Origin: Natrinema hispanicum | GTDB lineage: Archaea > Halobacteriota > Halobacteria > Halobacteriales > Natrialbaceae | Assembly (NCBI RefSeq): GCF_004217335.1 | Contig: NZ_SHMP01000004.1 | Span: forward strand, 1 to 64,000 | Length of the DNA: 64,000 bases | Reading direction: 5' to 3' | Shown: positions 7,661 to 16,929 of the stretch, piece after piece | How the letters are laid out: each line of letters starts with the position of its first letter | Position numbering within the stretch: position 1 is the first letter of the stretch | Translations under genes and position numbers: made by a program | Notes under the pieces: model-generated | What the model saw: the letters and a program-made list of their open reading frames with translations, nothing else | What the model was told of the DNA's origin: nothing | Database searches by the model: none

Positions 7661-10387
7661 TTACTCCTCGAGCAACTGTTTGAGCCGATCGAGTTCCGTC
7701 AGCGCCTCGACGGGTGTGAGGTGCGCGAGATCGAGCGCGCGGAGTTCGGCCGCCACGTCCGCTGGGATGTCGCCACCGTCTGCCGTCGCTGGCGCAGGCG
7801 GCTCATCGTCGGCGTCGGCTATCGGGCGATCGCTCGAGTCGGTGTCGTCAGTCCCCTCGTCAGCGCTGTCGGCCGCTCCGGCTTCCGCCGCGGCCGCATC
7901 GGCGACTAGCTCCCGCGCTCGATCGACTACGTTTTCGGGCACGCCGGCCGCGGTCGCGACTTCGACGCCGTACGAGCCCGTGGCCGCGCCGGGCGCGATT
8001 TCGTGGTAGAAGACGACCTCGCCGTCGTCCTGGTCGACCTCGAAGTGAAGCGTGAAGGCGGCCGCGAGGTCGTCGGCGAGTTCGGTCAGCGGGTGGTGGT
8101 GGGTCGCAAAGAGCGTCGTCGCGCCGACTGCGTCGTGGAGGTGTTCAGTGATCGCCTGTGCGATCGCCATGCCGTCGGCAGTCGAGGTACCCCGCCCGAC
8201 CTCGTCGAGGAGGACGAGCGATCCCTCGTCAGCGTCCCGGAGGATCGTCGCGAGTTCGTCCATCTCGACCATGAACGTCGAGCGGCCGCCGGCGATGTCG
8301 TCGCTGGCCCCGACGCGGGTGAAGATCCGGTCGACAGGCGTGAGTCTGGCGGCTCGAGCGGGGACAAAACTCCCGACTTGGGCCAGCAGGACGATCTGGG
8401 CCACCTGGCGCATGTACGTCGATTTCCCGGACATGTTGGGACCGGTGATCACTGCGAGCCGTCGGTCGCTCGTCAGGTGGGCGTCGTTGGGGACGAACGA
8501 CTCCTGGGTGCGCTCGACGACCGGATGGCGGCCGCCCTCGATGTCGATCACGAGGCCGTCCCGTCCCTCGCGCTCGAGCAATTCGGGCCGGCAGTAGTCG
8601 TACTGGGCGGCGACGGTCGCAAGGGAGACGAGCGCGTCGAGCGTCGCCAACGCGTCGGCCAGGGCCTGAACGCGTTCGACTTCGGCAGCGATCTCGCTAC
8701 GAACCTCACAGAACAGCTCGTACTCGCGGTCGTCGGCCCGTTGTTCGGCACCGACGATCTCGTCTTCGCGTGCTTTCAGTTCCGGCGTGACGAATCGTTC
8801 GGAGTTTTTCAGGGTCTGGCGGCGCTGGTAGTCGTCGGGGACGGAATCGAGATTCGGGTTCGTCACCTCGATGTAGTAGCCATGCACCGAGTTGTGACCG
8901 ACCTTCAGCGAGTCGATGCCAGTGCGCTCGCGTTCACGTGCCTCTAAGTCGTCGATCCACTGTTTGCCGTCGCGGGCGGTCGCACGCACCGCGTCGAGGT
9001 CGTCGTCGTACCCCTCCGCGATGATCCCGCCCTCGGTGATCTCGATCGGTGGCTCGGCGACGATCGCGTCCTCGATCAACTCGCGAACGTCCGACAGCGG
9101 GTCGAGCGCCTCGTGGAGTTCCCGCAGCCGCTCGCAGTCGGCGTCCGCGAGCTGGTCACGGATCTTGGGGACGACCGCGAGCGTATCCCGCAGCGAACGC
9201 AGGTCACGGGCGTTGGCCCGCTCGCGGGAGATCCGTCCGATCAGCCGCTCGAGGTCGTAGACCTCCCGAAGCCGTTCGTGAAGCTCTTCGCGCTGCTGGA
9301 CGGCCGCTTTTAGTTCTGCGACTGCGTCGTGGCGGGCCTCGATTCGTGCGGGCTCGAGCAGCGGTCGGCGAAGCCAGTCGCGCAACCGGCGGCCACCGAG
9401 GGCGCTCGCGGTCTCGTCTATCGCGCCGATCAGCGTCGCGTCGTCGCGGCCGTGGACGGTTCGGGGTTCGAACAGCTCGAGGCTACGCAGGGCGACGGCA
9501 TCGAGTAAGAGATACTCGCGGGGGTCATAGCGGGTGAGTTGCGTGATGTACTCGAGGCGCTGTTCTCCCTCGCTCTCGAAGACGGCTGCGACGCGCTCGT
9601 CATCGGCCTCGCCGCGTTCGCCCTCGTGGTCGCCGCCGCGGACGTACTCGGCGTAGGAAAGCAACGCGCCGCAGGCACGGATTTCGGCGTCGGTGGCGAG
9701 CAAGGCGTCGGGGTTCCGGAAGTACGCTGCGACCTTCTTGCCGGCCCGCTCGTGGTCGAAGGCCCGTGCGTCGAACGGCGTCATCATACAGTCGTCGGGG
9801 ACGGGATCAGCCGGCGCGTCGGGGCCGACGACCGCCTCGGAGGGGTTGAATCGGCTTACTTCGTCGGCGATCGACTCGCGTGCGGTCGCACTCGTCGCGT
9901 AGAAGTCGCCGGTCGAGACGTCGAGGAAGGCCAGGCCGAGGCGCTCGTTTTCGCGGGCGAGCGCCGCAACGAAGTTGTTGTCGTCGCTTGCGAGCAGTTC
10001 GTCCTCGGTGAGCGTCCCGGGCGTGATCACGCGTGTGACCGCACGCTCGACGACGCCCGAGGTCTCGCCGGGCTCTTCGACCTGATCCGCGACCGCGACC
10101 CGGTAGCCGGCCTCGAGTAAGTCCTCGATGTACGACTCGGCGTTGTCGATCGGAATGCCGGCCATCGGGTACTCGCCGGTGGAGTCCTCACGGCTCGTCA
10201 GTGCGATCTCGAGTAGACGCGCGGTGCGTTCGGCCGCGCCACAAAAGGTTTCGTAGAAATCTCCGACTTGAAAGAGGACGATCGCGTCGTCGTAGCGCGC
10301 ACAGAGGTCGTGATACTGACGCATCATCGGCGTCAGCTCGTCGCGTTTCTCGGCCATCGCGTCGGGCGGGCCAAGCGCCGGATCCAT
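7661..10387 (-). CDS. mutS: DNA mismatch repair protein MutS
   Basis: A 908-residue MutS1-type protein that binds mispaired bases and signals repair through ATP. Domain I carries the mismatch-reading Phe-x-Glu in VGDFYETF (about residues 42-49). The ATPase domain has Walker [10 protein letters not shown] (about 643-651) and Walker [15 protein letters not shown] (about 725). An acidic Ala/Asp-rich linker (roughly 820-870) precedes a C-terminal [28 protein letters not shown] tail typical of MutS1 dimer/tetramer regions. No mutL is in the window. The first in-frame ATG at 10387 is used; ATGs about 11 and 21 codons in are alternatives. Confidence 0.96.
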   Translation of the reverse strand: MDPALGPPDAMAEKRDELTPMMRQYHDLCARYDDAIVLFQVGDFYETFCGAAERTARLLEIALTSREDSTGEYPMAGIPIDNAESYIEDLLEAGYRVAVADQVEEPGETSGVVERAVTRVITPGTLTEDELLASDDNNFVAALARENERLGLAFLDVSTGDFYATSATARESIADEVSRFNPSEAVVGPDAPADPVPDDCMMTPFDARAFDHERAGKKVAAYFRNPDALLATDAEIRACGALLSYAEYVRGGDHEGERGEADDERVAAVFESEGEQRLEYITQLTRYDPREYLLLDAVALRSLELFEPRTVHGRDDATLIGAIDETASALGGRRLRDWLRRPLLEPARIEARHDAVAELKAAVQQREELHERLREVYDLERLIGRISRERANARDLRSLRDTLAVVPKIRDQLADADCERLRELHEALDPLSDVRELIEDAIVAEPPIEITEGGIIAEGYDDDLDAVRATARDGKQWIDDLEARERERTGIDSLKVGHNSVHGYYIEVTNPNLDSVPDDYQRRQTLKNSERFVTPELKAREDEIVGAEQRADDREYELFCEVRSEIAAEVERVQALADALATLDALVSLATVAAQYDYCRPELLEREGRDGLVIDIEGGRHPVVERTQESFVPNDAHLTSDRRLAVITGPNMSGKSTYMRQVAQIVLLAQVGSFVPARAARLTPVDRIFTRVGASDDIAGGRSTFMVEMDELATILRDADEGSLVLLDEVGRGTSTADGMAIAQAITEHLHDAVGATTLFATHHHPLTELADDLAAAFTLHFEVDQDDGEVVFYHEIAPGAATGSYGVEVATAAGVPENVVDRARELVADAAAAEAGAADSADEGTDDTDSSDRPIADADDEPPAPATADGGDIPADVAAELRALDLAHLTPVEALTELDRLKQLLEE

Positions 10388-10467
10388 ACCCGGAGTCGAC
10401 CGTCCGATGCGGAAATAGCTTGCTGGATTGGCTCGCCGACTCGCGTGTTGTGCCGGTCAACGACCGA

Positions 10468-10806
10468 TCACTGTTCTGACACACCGGTCTCGAAGTACAG
10501 CGCTGCGTGGCTCGCACACCCGGGATTGAACGCCGCGTCACATGACGGACACCGATAATCGGCTGCGAGATAGGTGGGGACGGTCAGCGTGGTGTCGCAG
10601 ACGCCACACAGAACTGAGGGCTCATCGAACCGATCGCGTGGCCACGGCACCGCCTCGTGGTCCGTACGCGCCTTGTGGCATCGAAAACAGGGGTAGTAGC
10701 GCTCACAGCACGCGAATTTGAACGCGACCACGTCGCGGTCGGTCTCGTAGTGAGCACACCGGGTTTCCGGGCCGACCTCGACGCCGCGGATGGACGGGCT
10801 TGGCAT
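10468..10806 (-). CDS. CHY zinc-finger protein
   Basis: A 112-residue CHY zinc-finger domain protein. The pattern is clear: RCAHYETDRDVVAFKFACC, then YYPCFRCHKARTDHEAVPWPRDRF, then VLCGVCDTTL and YRCPSCDAAFNPGCASH. That gives about nine Cys and four His residues, enough for three zinc sites. In eukaryotes the domain occurs in Pirh2 and in the Hot13 export protein; in archaea stand-alone versions have no established function. It is predicted cytoplasmic. It sits between mutS and the gas-vesicle locus on the same strand as mutS, with 81 bases between the two genes. Confidence 0.85.
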   Translation of the reverse strand: MPSPSIRGVEVGPETRCAHYETDRDVVAFKFACCERYYPCFRCHKARTDHEAVPWPRDRFDEPSVLCGVCDTTLTVPTYLAADYRCPSCDAAFNPGCASHAALYFETGVSEQ

Positions 10807-10993
10807 AGCGTGTTCGGCCGATTCGACGGGCTATGACGACTTCGAGGTTGTGGTCAGGCGTGACATCGAAGCAGCGTAGACGTCAGCTTACGAGAGCCGC
10901 AAACGCGGCACGAACGGGACAGCAGCAGTGAGTGACGTGGCGAGCGGCGTCGTGACTCGAGCGCCCTCGAGCGAGACTGCTCGCGTCGACCCG

Positions 10994-11536
10994 CTACTCG
11001 AATTCGGTGGTGTCGCCGCGCCGATAGCGGTCGAGCCGGCGGTAGCCGTGGACGGTGGCGTCGGTATCGAGTTCGATCTCGTAGCGACCGATGATGTCCT
11101 GCGTGTCGGGGACGGCCCGGCGTTCGACGACCTCGACGACGGCCCGCCAGCCGTCGTCGGTCGGCGAAATCTCGCTGACGCCGTCGAACTCGTGGCCGAT
11201 GAGTCGGCCGGCAGTCGACTGGACGGTTTCTCGAACCGCGAGGACGCCCGCGATCTCTTCGTCGGCGTCGACGTCCGCGTCGACCGCCTCGGGATCAGTC
11301 GTCTCCGATGCTGTCATGGCCGCCGTGCCGCGGGATCTGGGGTGTTCGACGTCGCCGCTCTCGGCCTGTTCGTCGGGCTGTTCTTGTGTTTCGGCTGCTT
11401 GACTGTCGCTCACTGTTGGATCATGCTCGTTGTGTTGATAGCAGAAGCCATCGTCCTGGGCTGGCCGTGAGCACCGCTCGCCGTCTTCGGTGCGGGCCTT
11501 GCACTGTGCCTGTGATTGGGTGTCGGCTTCGGCCAT
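10994..11536 (-). CDS. gvpO: Gas vesicle protein GvpO
   Basis: A 180-residue protein whose C-terminal 80 residues are GvpO: GHEFDGVSEISPTDDGWRAV, VERRAVPDTQDIIGRYEIEL, LDRYRRGD. GvpO is essential for gas-vesicle formation in haloarchaea, probably in assembly. The N-terminus carries a separate putative zinc motif, Cys12-x9-Cys22-x9-Cys32-x2-His35. An acidic, Gln/Glu-rich linker follows (about 36-85). The ATG at 11536 is chosen because it precedes the zinc motif closely. It lies 149 bases downstream of gvpA on the same strand, with no gvpC or gvpN between them. Confidence 0.9.
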   Translation of the reverse strand: MAEADTQSQAQCKARTEDGERCSRPAQDDGFCYQHNEHDPTVSDSQAAETQEQPDEQAESGDVEHPRSRGTAAMTASETTDPEAVDADVDADEEIAGVLAVRETVQSTAGRLIGHEFDGVSEISPTDDGWRAVVEVVERRAVPDTQDIIGRYEIELDTDATVHGYRRLDRYRRGDTTEFE

Positions 11537-11685
11537 TGGTCTGTGTTCGGTGTACTCTTCGAGTCGCTCGATGCGGTCGTGCTGTCTGTGGGTCAAATCG
11601 TCTCGGTGATCTGCGATCACAGATCGTCGATATCACTGCCGCCATCGCCCGCGACCTTCGGCGCGAGCACGTCGCCCACGAGTGA

Positions 11686-11973
11686 TTACTCCGTTGCGGA
11701 CTTCGGCGACGATTCGGGCCGGGGCTCGACCTCCACTTCCTCGAGTTCCTCGAGTTCGCCCTCGGCCGTGGCTTGCTCAATTTTTGCGATCTCCTCCGCG
11801 TAGTGCAGGAAGGTGTCGACGGAGGCAACCACGACGCGGGCTTCGATCGTCAGCAGTTCGATCCCGACGACCGAGATGCGCGCCCAGACGTCGATGACGA
11901 CGCCCTTATCGAGGACGCGGTCGAGTACCTCTGCGAGACTCGAGGAGTCAGGTCTTCGTTGTGGTTGTGCCAT
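11686..11973 (-). CDS. gvpA: Major gas vesicle structural protein GvpA
   Basis: A 95-residue GvpA, the small hydrophobic protein that forms the ribs of the gas-vesicle wall. Residues 12-67 are almost canonical: [57 protein letters not shown]. The C-terminus is extended by about 25 acidic, Ser/Pro-containing residues ([20 protein letters not shown]), compared with about 76-79 residues in classical GvpA. The ATG at 11973 matches the family start MAQP. It is divergent from gvpFGH...M across a gap of about 390 bp. No strong TATA box is seen at the expected distance. Confidence 0.93.
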   Translation of the reverse strand: MAQPQRRPDSSSLAEVLDRVLDKGVVIDVWARISVVGIELLTIEARVVVASVDTFLHYAEEIAKIEQATAEGELEELEEVEVEPRPESSPKSATE

Positions 11974-12365
11974 ACAATCCAGCGTTGATCGGCAGTTCGT
12001 AACACGACTCGGACTGCGACTGCAAGTACGCTGGCCCAAACCAGCCGGTTCACCGGCTCAACGCCTCTTTCGTAGTGGACCGGTCTCGAGAGAACACGGC
12101 TCGAGATCCGGAGGATGAAACTGCAAGCACTACCGTAACCCGCCGGAGCAACGAATTGTTCGCCTGACGATACGTGGGTGCTCGTTGCGGTGTTCGCACG
12201 GAGCGCAGTTACCAATACCATGTTAGTTAGGTTCCCTCCCATCGACAGCGGCGACGTGTTTCGATCGCGTGTCTCGTCCCGTGACGATAGACGGAGTCGG
12301 CACGGACGACCAGACACGAGTTTGGATGGGACGTCCGCCGCGTCCGTTCAACTGGTGATCCACCG
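11974..12365. promoter_or_regulatory. Divergent gvpA / gvpF control region
   Basis: This 392-bp gap separates the divergently transcribed gvpAO and gvpF-M units and must hold both promoters. In Halobacterium the equivalent gap binds GvpE, but gvpD and gvpE are absent here. I see only weak TATA-like candidates (gttacgaa upstream of gvpA) and no gene or strong repeat. Confidence 0.4.
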
Positions 12366-12986
12366 ATGACCAACCGATACGTCTACGGCATCGTCGACGG
12401 TGAGACGGTCGAGTTCGAAACCGAGGCCGTCGGCGGTGCCGAGTGCGTCTATACGATCTCTCATCGGCGACTCGGTGCCGTCGTCTCCGACATCGACACG
12501 ACCGATCCCACGGAAACTGACGAGGACGCCCAGCGCCACGACGATGTCCTCCGCGAGATCATGGGTTCCGACGGCGGGACGACGGTCGTTCCAATGCAGT
12601 TCGGCATGGCCTTCGAGGGAGATCGGGAACTGAAGAACGTTCTGCGTGGGGCACGACCGGCGTTCCGACGCGCGATGACCGATATCGAAGGCCGGTTCGA
12701 ACTCGGCCTCAAACTCGTCCGCGAGGACGACGCCGATGTCGACCGCGAGGCGATCGAAGCGGATGTCGCGGATCGCCTCGAGCCGGTCGCCGCACAGTCG
12801 GTCGAAAACGATCTGTTCAGCGATCGGCTCGTCCTCAATCGCTCGTATCTCGTCGATCGTGACGAGCGCGAAACGTTCGACGACGCGGTTGCCGACTTCG
12901 AGGGCGACCACGACGAGCTCATGGTCCAGTACACGGGGCCGTTCGCGCCGTACAGTTTCGTCGACGTGAAAATCGGAGCCCAGTAA
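12366..12986 (+). CDS. gvpF: Gas vesicle protein GvpF
   Basis: A 206-residue GvpF/GvpL-family protein. GvpF is required for gas-vesicle assembly, interacts with GvpA, and is thought to prevent its aggregation. The family signature is complete: RYVYGIV at the N-terminus, VVPMQFGMAFEGDRELKNVL near residue 75, FELGLKLVRED near 115, and the C-terminal VQYTGPFAPYSFVDVKIG. It is first in an eight-gene operon with gaps or overlaps of a few bases, followed three bases later by gvpG. It is a paralogue of gvpL in the same operon. Confidence 0.94.
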   Translation: MTNRYVYGIVDGETVEFETEAVGGAECVYTISHRRLGAVVSDIDTTDPTETDEDAQRHDDVLREIMGSDGGTTVVPMQFGMAFEGDRELKNVLRGARPAFRRAMTDIEGRFELGLKLVREDDADVDREAIEADVADRLEPVAAQSVENDLFSDRLVLNRSYLVDRDERETFDDAVADFEGDHDELMVQYTGPFAPYSFVDVKIGAQ

Positions 12987-12989
12987 CCC

Positions 12990-13244
12990 ATGTTCGTCCT
13001 CGACGATCTTCTGTTCCGGCCGTTCGTCGGCATCATCGACGCGCTCCACACCATTGCGCTCGACGAACTCTACGACGTCGAGGCCATAGAGGACGATCTC
13101 AAGGAAAACCAGTTGCTGTACGAACTCGGCGAGCGTTCCGAGGCGGAATACCAGCGCCGCAAGGAGGAACTCGAGGCGGAACTCGAGACTGCCCGCGACG
13201 TCCACGAGCGGCTTGCGAGCGGCCGCGTGGAGGTGAAACGATAA
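12990..13244 (+). CDS. gvpG: Gas vesicle protein GvpG
   Basis: An 84-residue GvpG. The N-terminal half (MFVLDDLLFRPFVGIIDALH, then ELYDVEAIEDDLKENQLLYE) and a C-terminal charged helix rich in Glu and Arg (YQRRKEELEAELETARDVHERL) are typical. GvpG is one of the eight proteins needed for gas vesicles in the minimal haloarchaeal system. It is predicted to be largely helical and coiled-coil forming. Its stop overlaps the gvpH start by one base (TAATG). Confidence 0.93.
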   Translation: MFVLDDLLFRPFVGIIDALHTIALDELYDVEAIEDDLKENQLLYELGERSEAEYQRRKEELEAELETARDVHERLASGRVEVKR

Positions 13245-13795
13245 TGAGCGACCAGCCCCCGACCGACGACCGCGACGAATCGAACGACGACCGCACCACC
13301 GACGATCGGTTCGCCGACGAGAACGATCACTGGCTTGCGAGCCTGCTCTCGGCGCTCGAGGCGATCGGAAGCGGCGTGACGTCGGCCTCGAGGCGACGGC
13401 GCGGTGGTCGAACTGTCTTCGAGTACGACATCGCGATCCGGTCGATGACCGACTCGCCATGTGGACGGCGTCCGGACGGCGACGATGGTCAATCACGGAC
13501 GCGACGCGTTCGCTCGTCGAGTCCCTCGAGCGATCACAACATGGCGATCCGAACTGACGACGACGAACTGCTGGTCGTGGCGGATGTCGCCGGTGCCGGT
13601 CCGGACGACATCACGGTCGGCTTCGACGACTCGGTCCTCGTCATCGCTGTCGGCGGGACCGAACTCGATCAGATCGAGGTTCCTTGGCGGGAGACGGACT
13701 CTCGAGCGACGATCAGAAACGGGGTCCTCACTGTCCGGATCCGGCCGGAGACGACGGGTTCGGCGGAACCGGAAGCGATGGAGGATGACCAATGA
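13244..13795 (+). CDS. gvpH: Gas vesicle protein GvpH
   Basis: A 183-residue GvpH with an acidic, Asp-rich N-terminal half (about 1-100). A small C-terminal beta domain resembles the alpha-crystallin/Hsp20 fold (LLVVADVAGAGPDDITVGFD, WRETDSRATIRNGVLTVRIR). GvpH influences vesicle number or shape but is not essential in the minimal system; a chaperone-like role is inferred from the Hsp20-like fold. The gene overlaps gvpG by one base and its stop overlaps the next start (ATGA). Confidence 0.88.
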   Translation: MSDQPPTDDRDESNDDRTTDDRFADENDHWLASLLSALEAIGSGVTSASRRRRGGRTVFEYDIAIRSMTDSPCGRRPDGDDGQSRTRRVRSSSPSSDHNMAIRTDDDELLVVADVAGAGPDDITVGFDDSVLVIAVGGTELDQIEVPWRETDSRATIRNGVLTVRIRPETTGSAEPEAMEDDQ

Positions 13796-14703
13796 GCAAC
13801 GCCGAGCCCGCCGACGAGACGTTCGGTGAACTGCTCGAGGAGGCGGCCGAGGGCCTCCAGCGACTCGACGAGACGCTCGAAAAGAGCGAGACGATCGACG
13901 AGCTCGACGACGAGACCATCGAGACGACCATCGGCGACCTCGACGCCCTCGCGCGGGTCGCCGAAGAAGTCGGCGAACTGCTCGCGGCAATGGACGTCAG
14001 CGAGCTTCCCGAGGCCGTCGCAGTGGACGAACTCGTCGATGCGATCGAACTCGGCGAGCTGCCAGCCGTCTTGGAAGACGAAGACGTAGACGCCACCGAC
14101 CTCGTCGAGTTTAGGGAGTTGTTCGACGCAATCGACCTGCTCGAAACCTGGAACGCCGCGGATCTGACCGGCCTCTGGGAGGAGAAACGCGAACTCGACG
14201 ACGCACTCGCCGATCTCGAGGACAGCGCCGACACCGGCGCGGTCGAAGCGGTCGTGTCTGAAATCGCGGCCAGCGACGAACTCTTGTTCAGCGAAGCGGG
14301 TGCCCTCCTCGAGACGGACGCGGACGCGACCGATGCCGTGACGGCGGCGGCGCTTGGCGACATCGACATCGCGGAGGATCCCGACGCCTATCAGGCAGCC
14401 ATCCAGCGGCAGGCAATCGAAGGCATCGACGCCTTCCGGGCGGCGCTGCTCGAGACGCACGAGCGATTCGAACGGCTCTACGAGTTCAACCGCGAGAAAA
14501 TGCGCCGACAGGACACGAGCACGAACTCGCGGAACCCGACGGCGACGTCGACGATCCCCACCAAACGGCGCGATCTCGGGGGTGGTGCCCGCTATTCGAC
14601 CGTCCCACAGGACGTCAAGCTCTCGACGGCACCCTCCCGGAAACGGATCTACGGCCGTCGGTTCGAACTCGAGCGAGAACGCCGGAGACATACCCATGAC
14701 TGA
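13792..14703 (+). CDS. Acidic helical protein in the gvpI position
   Basis: A 303-residue ORF, translationally coupled to gvpH (ATGA) and lying where gvpI is found in other haloarchaeal clusters. I cannot show it is GvpI, which I recall as short and basic. Residues 1 to about 225 are very acidic and mostly helical, with repeated Glu/Leu-rich segments such as ELLEEAAEGLQRLDETLEKS. The last 75 residues or so switch to basic and Ser/Thr-rich (STVPQDVKLSTAPSRKRIYG, then RRFELERERRR). This reads as a fusion of a long acidic domain with a basic tail. A role in vesicle assembly is inferred from position only. Confidence 0.75.
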   Translation: MSNAEPADETFGELLEEAAEGLQRLDETLEKSETIDELDDETIETTIGDLDALARVAEEVGELLAAMDVSELPEAVAVDELVDAIELGELPAVLEDEDVDATDLVEFRELFDAIDLLETWNAADLTGLWEEKRELDDALADLEDSADTGAVEAVVSEIAASDELLFSEAGALLETDADATDAVTAAALGDIDIAEDPDAYQAAIQRQAIEGIDAFRAALLETHERFERLYEFNREKMRRQDTSTNSRNPTATSTIPTKRRDLGGGARYSTVPQDVKLSTAPSRKRIYGRRFELERERRRHTHD

Positions 14704-14780
14704 CTCACCAACCCGACGACTGAACGGCTGTGAGGGGCGTCCGACCAACGTGTGGCCCCGGCTCACCGGCGGTGATCACG

Positions 14781-15194
14781 ATGGTCGATGAGTTCCAGCC
14801 CAGCCGCCAGAAGGCCGATCTCGCCGAAGTCGTCGAGATGCTCCTGGACAAGGGGATCGTGATCAACGCCGATATCGCCGTCTCGATCGGCGACACGCAA
14901 CTGCTTGGCGTTCAGGTCCGAGCCGCGATCGCCTCTTTCGAAACCGCGGCGAAGTACGGCCTCGAGTTCCCCGAGGGAACGGATATGCGCCGCGTCGCCG
15001 AGGCGGCTGGTGATCCCGAACTCGCCGAGATGGACCGGCCGAATCCGGTGATCGACCCGACTCGAAGCGTCAACGTCACTGCCTCAGAAGAGTCGGATGA
15101 GACTGCGAGCGAGGAGGAAACGGAATCGGCAACCACGGAATCCGAGGCGGACGATGCTGCCCCGGAGGCTGAATCGGAAGGTGAGGTCACATGA
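14781..15194 (+). CDS. gvpJ: Gas vesicle protein GvpJ
   Basis: A 137-residue GvpA-like minor protein. GvpJ is needed for early vesicle assembly. Its GvpA-related core covers about residues 10-75 ([53 protein letters not shown]), and the rest is an acidic Glu/Ser/Thr-rich tail. The ATG at 14781 is chosen because it brings the core to the expected distance from the N-terminus; an in-frame GTG at 14730 adds unfamiliar sequence. It is preceded by the only noticeable gap of the operon (77 bp) and overlaps gvpK by four bases. Confidence 0.92.
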   Translation: MVDEFQPSRQKADLAEVVEMLLDKGIVINADIAVSIGDTQLLGVQVRAAIASFETAAKYGLEFPEGTDMRRVAEAAGDPELAEMDRPNPVIDPTRSVNVTASEESDETASEEETESATTESEADDAAPEAESEGEVT

Positions 15195-15535
15195 CGGCGA
15201 TCAACGTCGGCGACGGTGAGGATGCCCGAGACGGACTGATGACGCTGGTCGTTACCGTCGTCGAGATTCTGATCGACGCACTCGAGCGCGAGGCGATCCG
15301 CCGCATGGAGTCGGGAACCCTCTCGGACGCGGAGATCGAACGGCTCGGCTCCCAACTCGCGACGATCGAGGCCGAGATCGACCAGCTCAAAGCCGACGAG
15401 GGAATCGAAGACGGCGTCGACGACCTTCGGGGCGATCTGGACGGGCTGGTCTCTGACGCGATCGAACAATTGCACGGCGAGCCGACGACCGTTCAGCAGC
15501 CCGGCTACTCCGTATTCGGAGGTGAGGGTGAGTGA
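15191..15535 (+). CDS. gvpK: Gas vesicle protein GvpK
   Basis: A 114-residue GvpK with the family pattern: [20 protein letters not shown], then [20 protein letters not shown], and a charged helix that includes [20 protein letters not shown]. GvpK belongs to the minimal set required for gas vesicles; its biochemical role is not settled. It overlaps both neighbours (ATGA with gvpJ, GTGA with gvpL), so the three are probably translationally coupled. Confidence 0.92.
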   Translation: MTAINVGDGEDARDGLMTLVVTVVEILIDALEREAIRRMESGTLSDAEIERLGSQLATIEAEIDQLKADEGIEDGVDDLRGDLDGLVSDAIEQLHGEPTTVQQPGYSVFGGEGE

Positions 15536-16479
15536 GCCACGATCGCACTGATGACCTCGGCTCCGGCTCCGACGAGCACCTCGAGACGCTCGACGATCAG
15601 CCGGCCGGGGAGCGTGCCGAGCTGCCGGATATCGAGACGGGGCGTTACCTGTACTGTCTCGTCCAGCCAGACGCGGACGCTTCCCTCGAGACGACCGGCG
15701 TCGACGGCGAATCCGTCTCGATCATCGTCGAGGACGGCATCGGAGCCGTCGTCCACACCTGTGACGGCATCTACGACTCGGCGAATCTCGCACAGATCCG
15801 GCGGTGGCTGGTTCGCCACCAGACGGTCGTCGACGAGGCGGGACAGGCCTTCGGAACGCCGATCCCGTTCCAGTTCGACACGATAATCCGAGGTGACGAC
15901 AGCGTCGTCCGCGAGTGGCTCCGCGAGGAGCGAGCGACCCTCGAGCGCGCGCTCGCCGGGCTGGCCGACCACTGGGAGTACCGCGTCGAGGTCGTCGAAG
16001 TCGATCCGATCGATGACGAGACGCTGACCGAACGCGACGAGCGACTCCAAGACCTCGACGAACGGATCGGCGACTCCGAGGAGGGGACGGCCTTCCTGCT
16101 CGAGAAGCAGTTCGACCAACGGCTGGCGGAACTGCGTGCCGCGCGACGGGAGTCGCTGACCGCCGACCTCGAGGAGCAATTGGCTGCCGAGGCGCGGGAA
16201 GTCCACGCCCTCGAGCGCTCGCCGAGTGCGTCACTGGCTGACGACGTCGCCACCGACGATTCGGGGTCGAATGGCGGTGAGCCCCTCTGTCGGCTCACGC
16301 TGTTGGCTCACGAAGACGACGAGGACGCGATCGGCTCGATCCTCGACGACGTGGCCGCAAACGACGGTCTCGAGGTCAGGTTCACGGGGCCGTGGCCGCC
16401 GTACACGTTCGCGCCGGAACTGGGCGGTGACGATGACGGAGCCACAGCCGCTACTGACCGCCCGAACTCACAGCCATGA
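15532..16479 (+). CDS. gvpL: Gas vesicle protein GvpL
   Basis: A 315-residue GvpF/GvpL-family protein with GTG start at 15532. Signature segments are RYLYCLVQ (about 40), [20 protein letters not shown] (about 105), [25 protein letters not shown] and the C-terminal [15 protein letters not shown]. An acidic N-terminal extension of about 35 residues and the Glu-rich middle distinguish it from GvpF. In haloarchaea GvpL contacts many other Gvp proteins and is proposed as an assembly scaffold. It overlaps gvpK and gvpM by four bases each. Confidence 0.92.
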   Translation: MSHDRTDDLGSGSDEHLETLDDQPAGERAELPDIETGRYLYCLVQPDADASLETTGVDGESVSIIVEDGIGAVVHTCDGIYDSANLAQIRRWLVRHQTVVDEAGQAFGTPIPFQFDTIIRGDDSVVREWLREERATLERALAGLADHWEYRVEVVEVDPIDDETLTERDERLQDLDERIGDSEEGTAFLLEKQFDQRLAELRAARRESLTADLEEQLAAEAREVHALERSPSASLADDVATDDSGSNGGEPLCRLTLLAHEDDEDAIGSILDDVAANDGLEVRFTGPWPPYTFAPELGGDDDGATAATDRPNSQP

Positions 16480-16799
16480 GACCGCGAAAGGACGACGAGG
16501 CGTTCGTCGACGTGCTTGACGTGCTCCTTAGAGACGGTGCGATCCTCCGTGCTGACGTGATCGTCTCGGTCGCAGAGGTTCCACTGGTCGGGATCAAACT
16601 CACGGCGGCGATCGCCGGCATGGAGACGATGACCGACTACGGCCTCTTCGAGGAGTGGGATGCCAGTCGCCGGAACGCGGCCGTCAGCCGCCGCCAGTAC
16701 GCCCGATCCAAACCTGATCGGGACCGCCCCACGTTTGACGAACTCGATGTCAGTCGCTCGTACACGGGTGCCGACGAGAAGGACGACGTGACGCAGTGA
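16476..16799 (+). CDS. gvpM: Gas vesicle protein GvpM
   Basis: A 107-residue GvpA-related minor protein. Residues 8-60 give the GvpM core (EAFVDVLDVLLRDGAILRAD, VIVSVAEVPLVGIKLTAAIA, GMETMTDYGLF). A basic then acidic tail follows. GvpM is essential and tends to aggregate unless bound by GvpF, G, H, J, K or L in published haloarchaeal work. It is the last gene of the operon and is followed by 130 bases without a gene. Confidence 0.92.
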   Translation: MRPRKDDEAFVDVLDVLLRDGAILRADVIVSVAEVPLVGIKLTAAIAGMETMTDYGLFEEWDASRRNAAVSRRQYARSKPDRDRPTFDELDVSRSYTGADEKDDVTQ

Positions 16800-16929
16800 T
16801 CGCGCAGACTCGAGAAGATAGACTGCAGACGAGAGCCGAACGGGCGAGAGCTGAGGGGTATCGCTGCACTGATGGCCCGCCGAACCCTCCCCATGGACTC
16901 TTCCTGTGCCCCCGGACGGGGGCCACCAG

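Noticed and set aside
8003-8947. 314-codon open frame antisense to mutS
   Set aside because: It lies entirely inside mutS, whose motifs are intact, and it has no recognisable features.
12348-14766. Long minus-strand frames across gvpF-H and the unknown gvp gene
   Set aside because: They mirror confident gvp genes, and the compositions are typical of antisense shadows.
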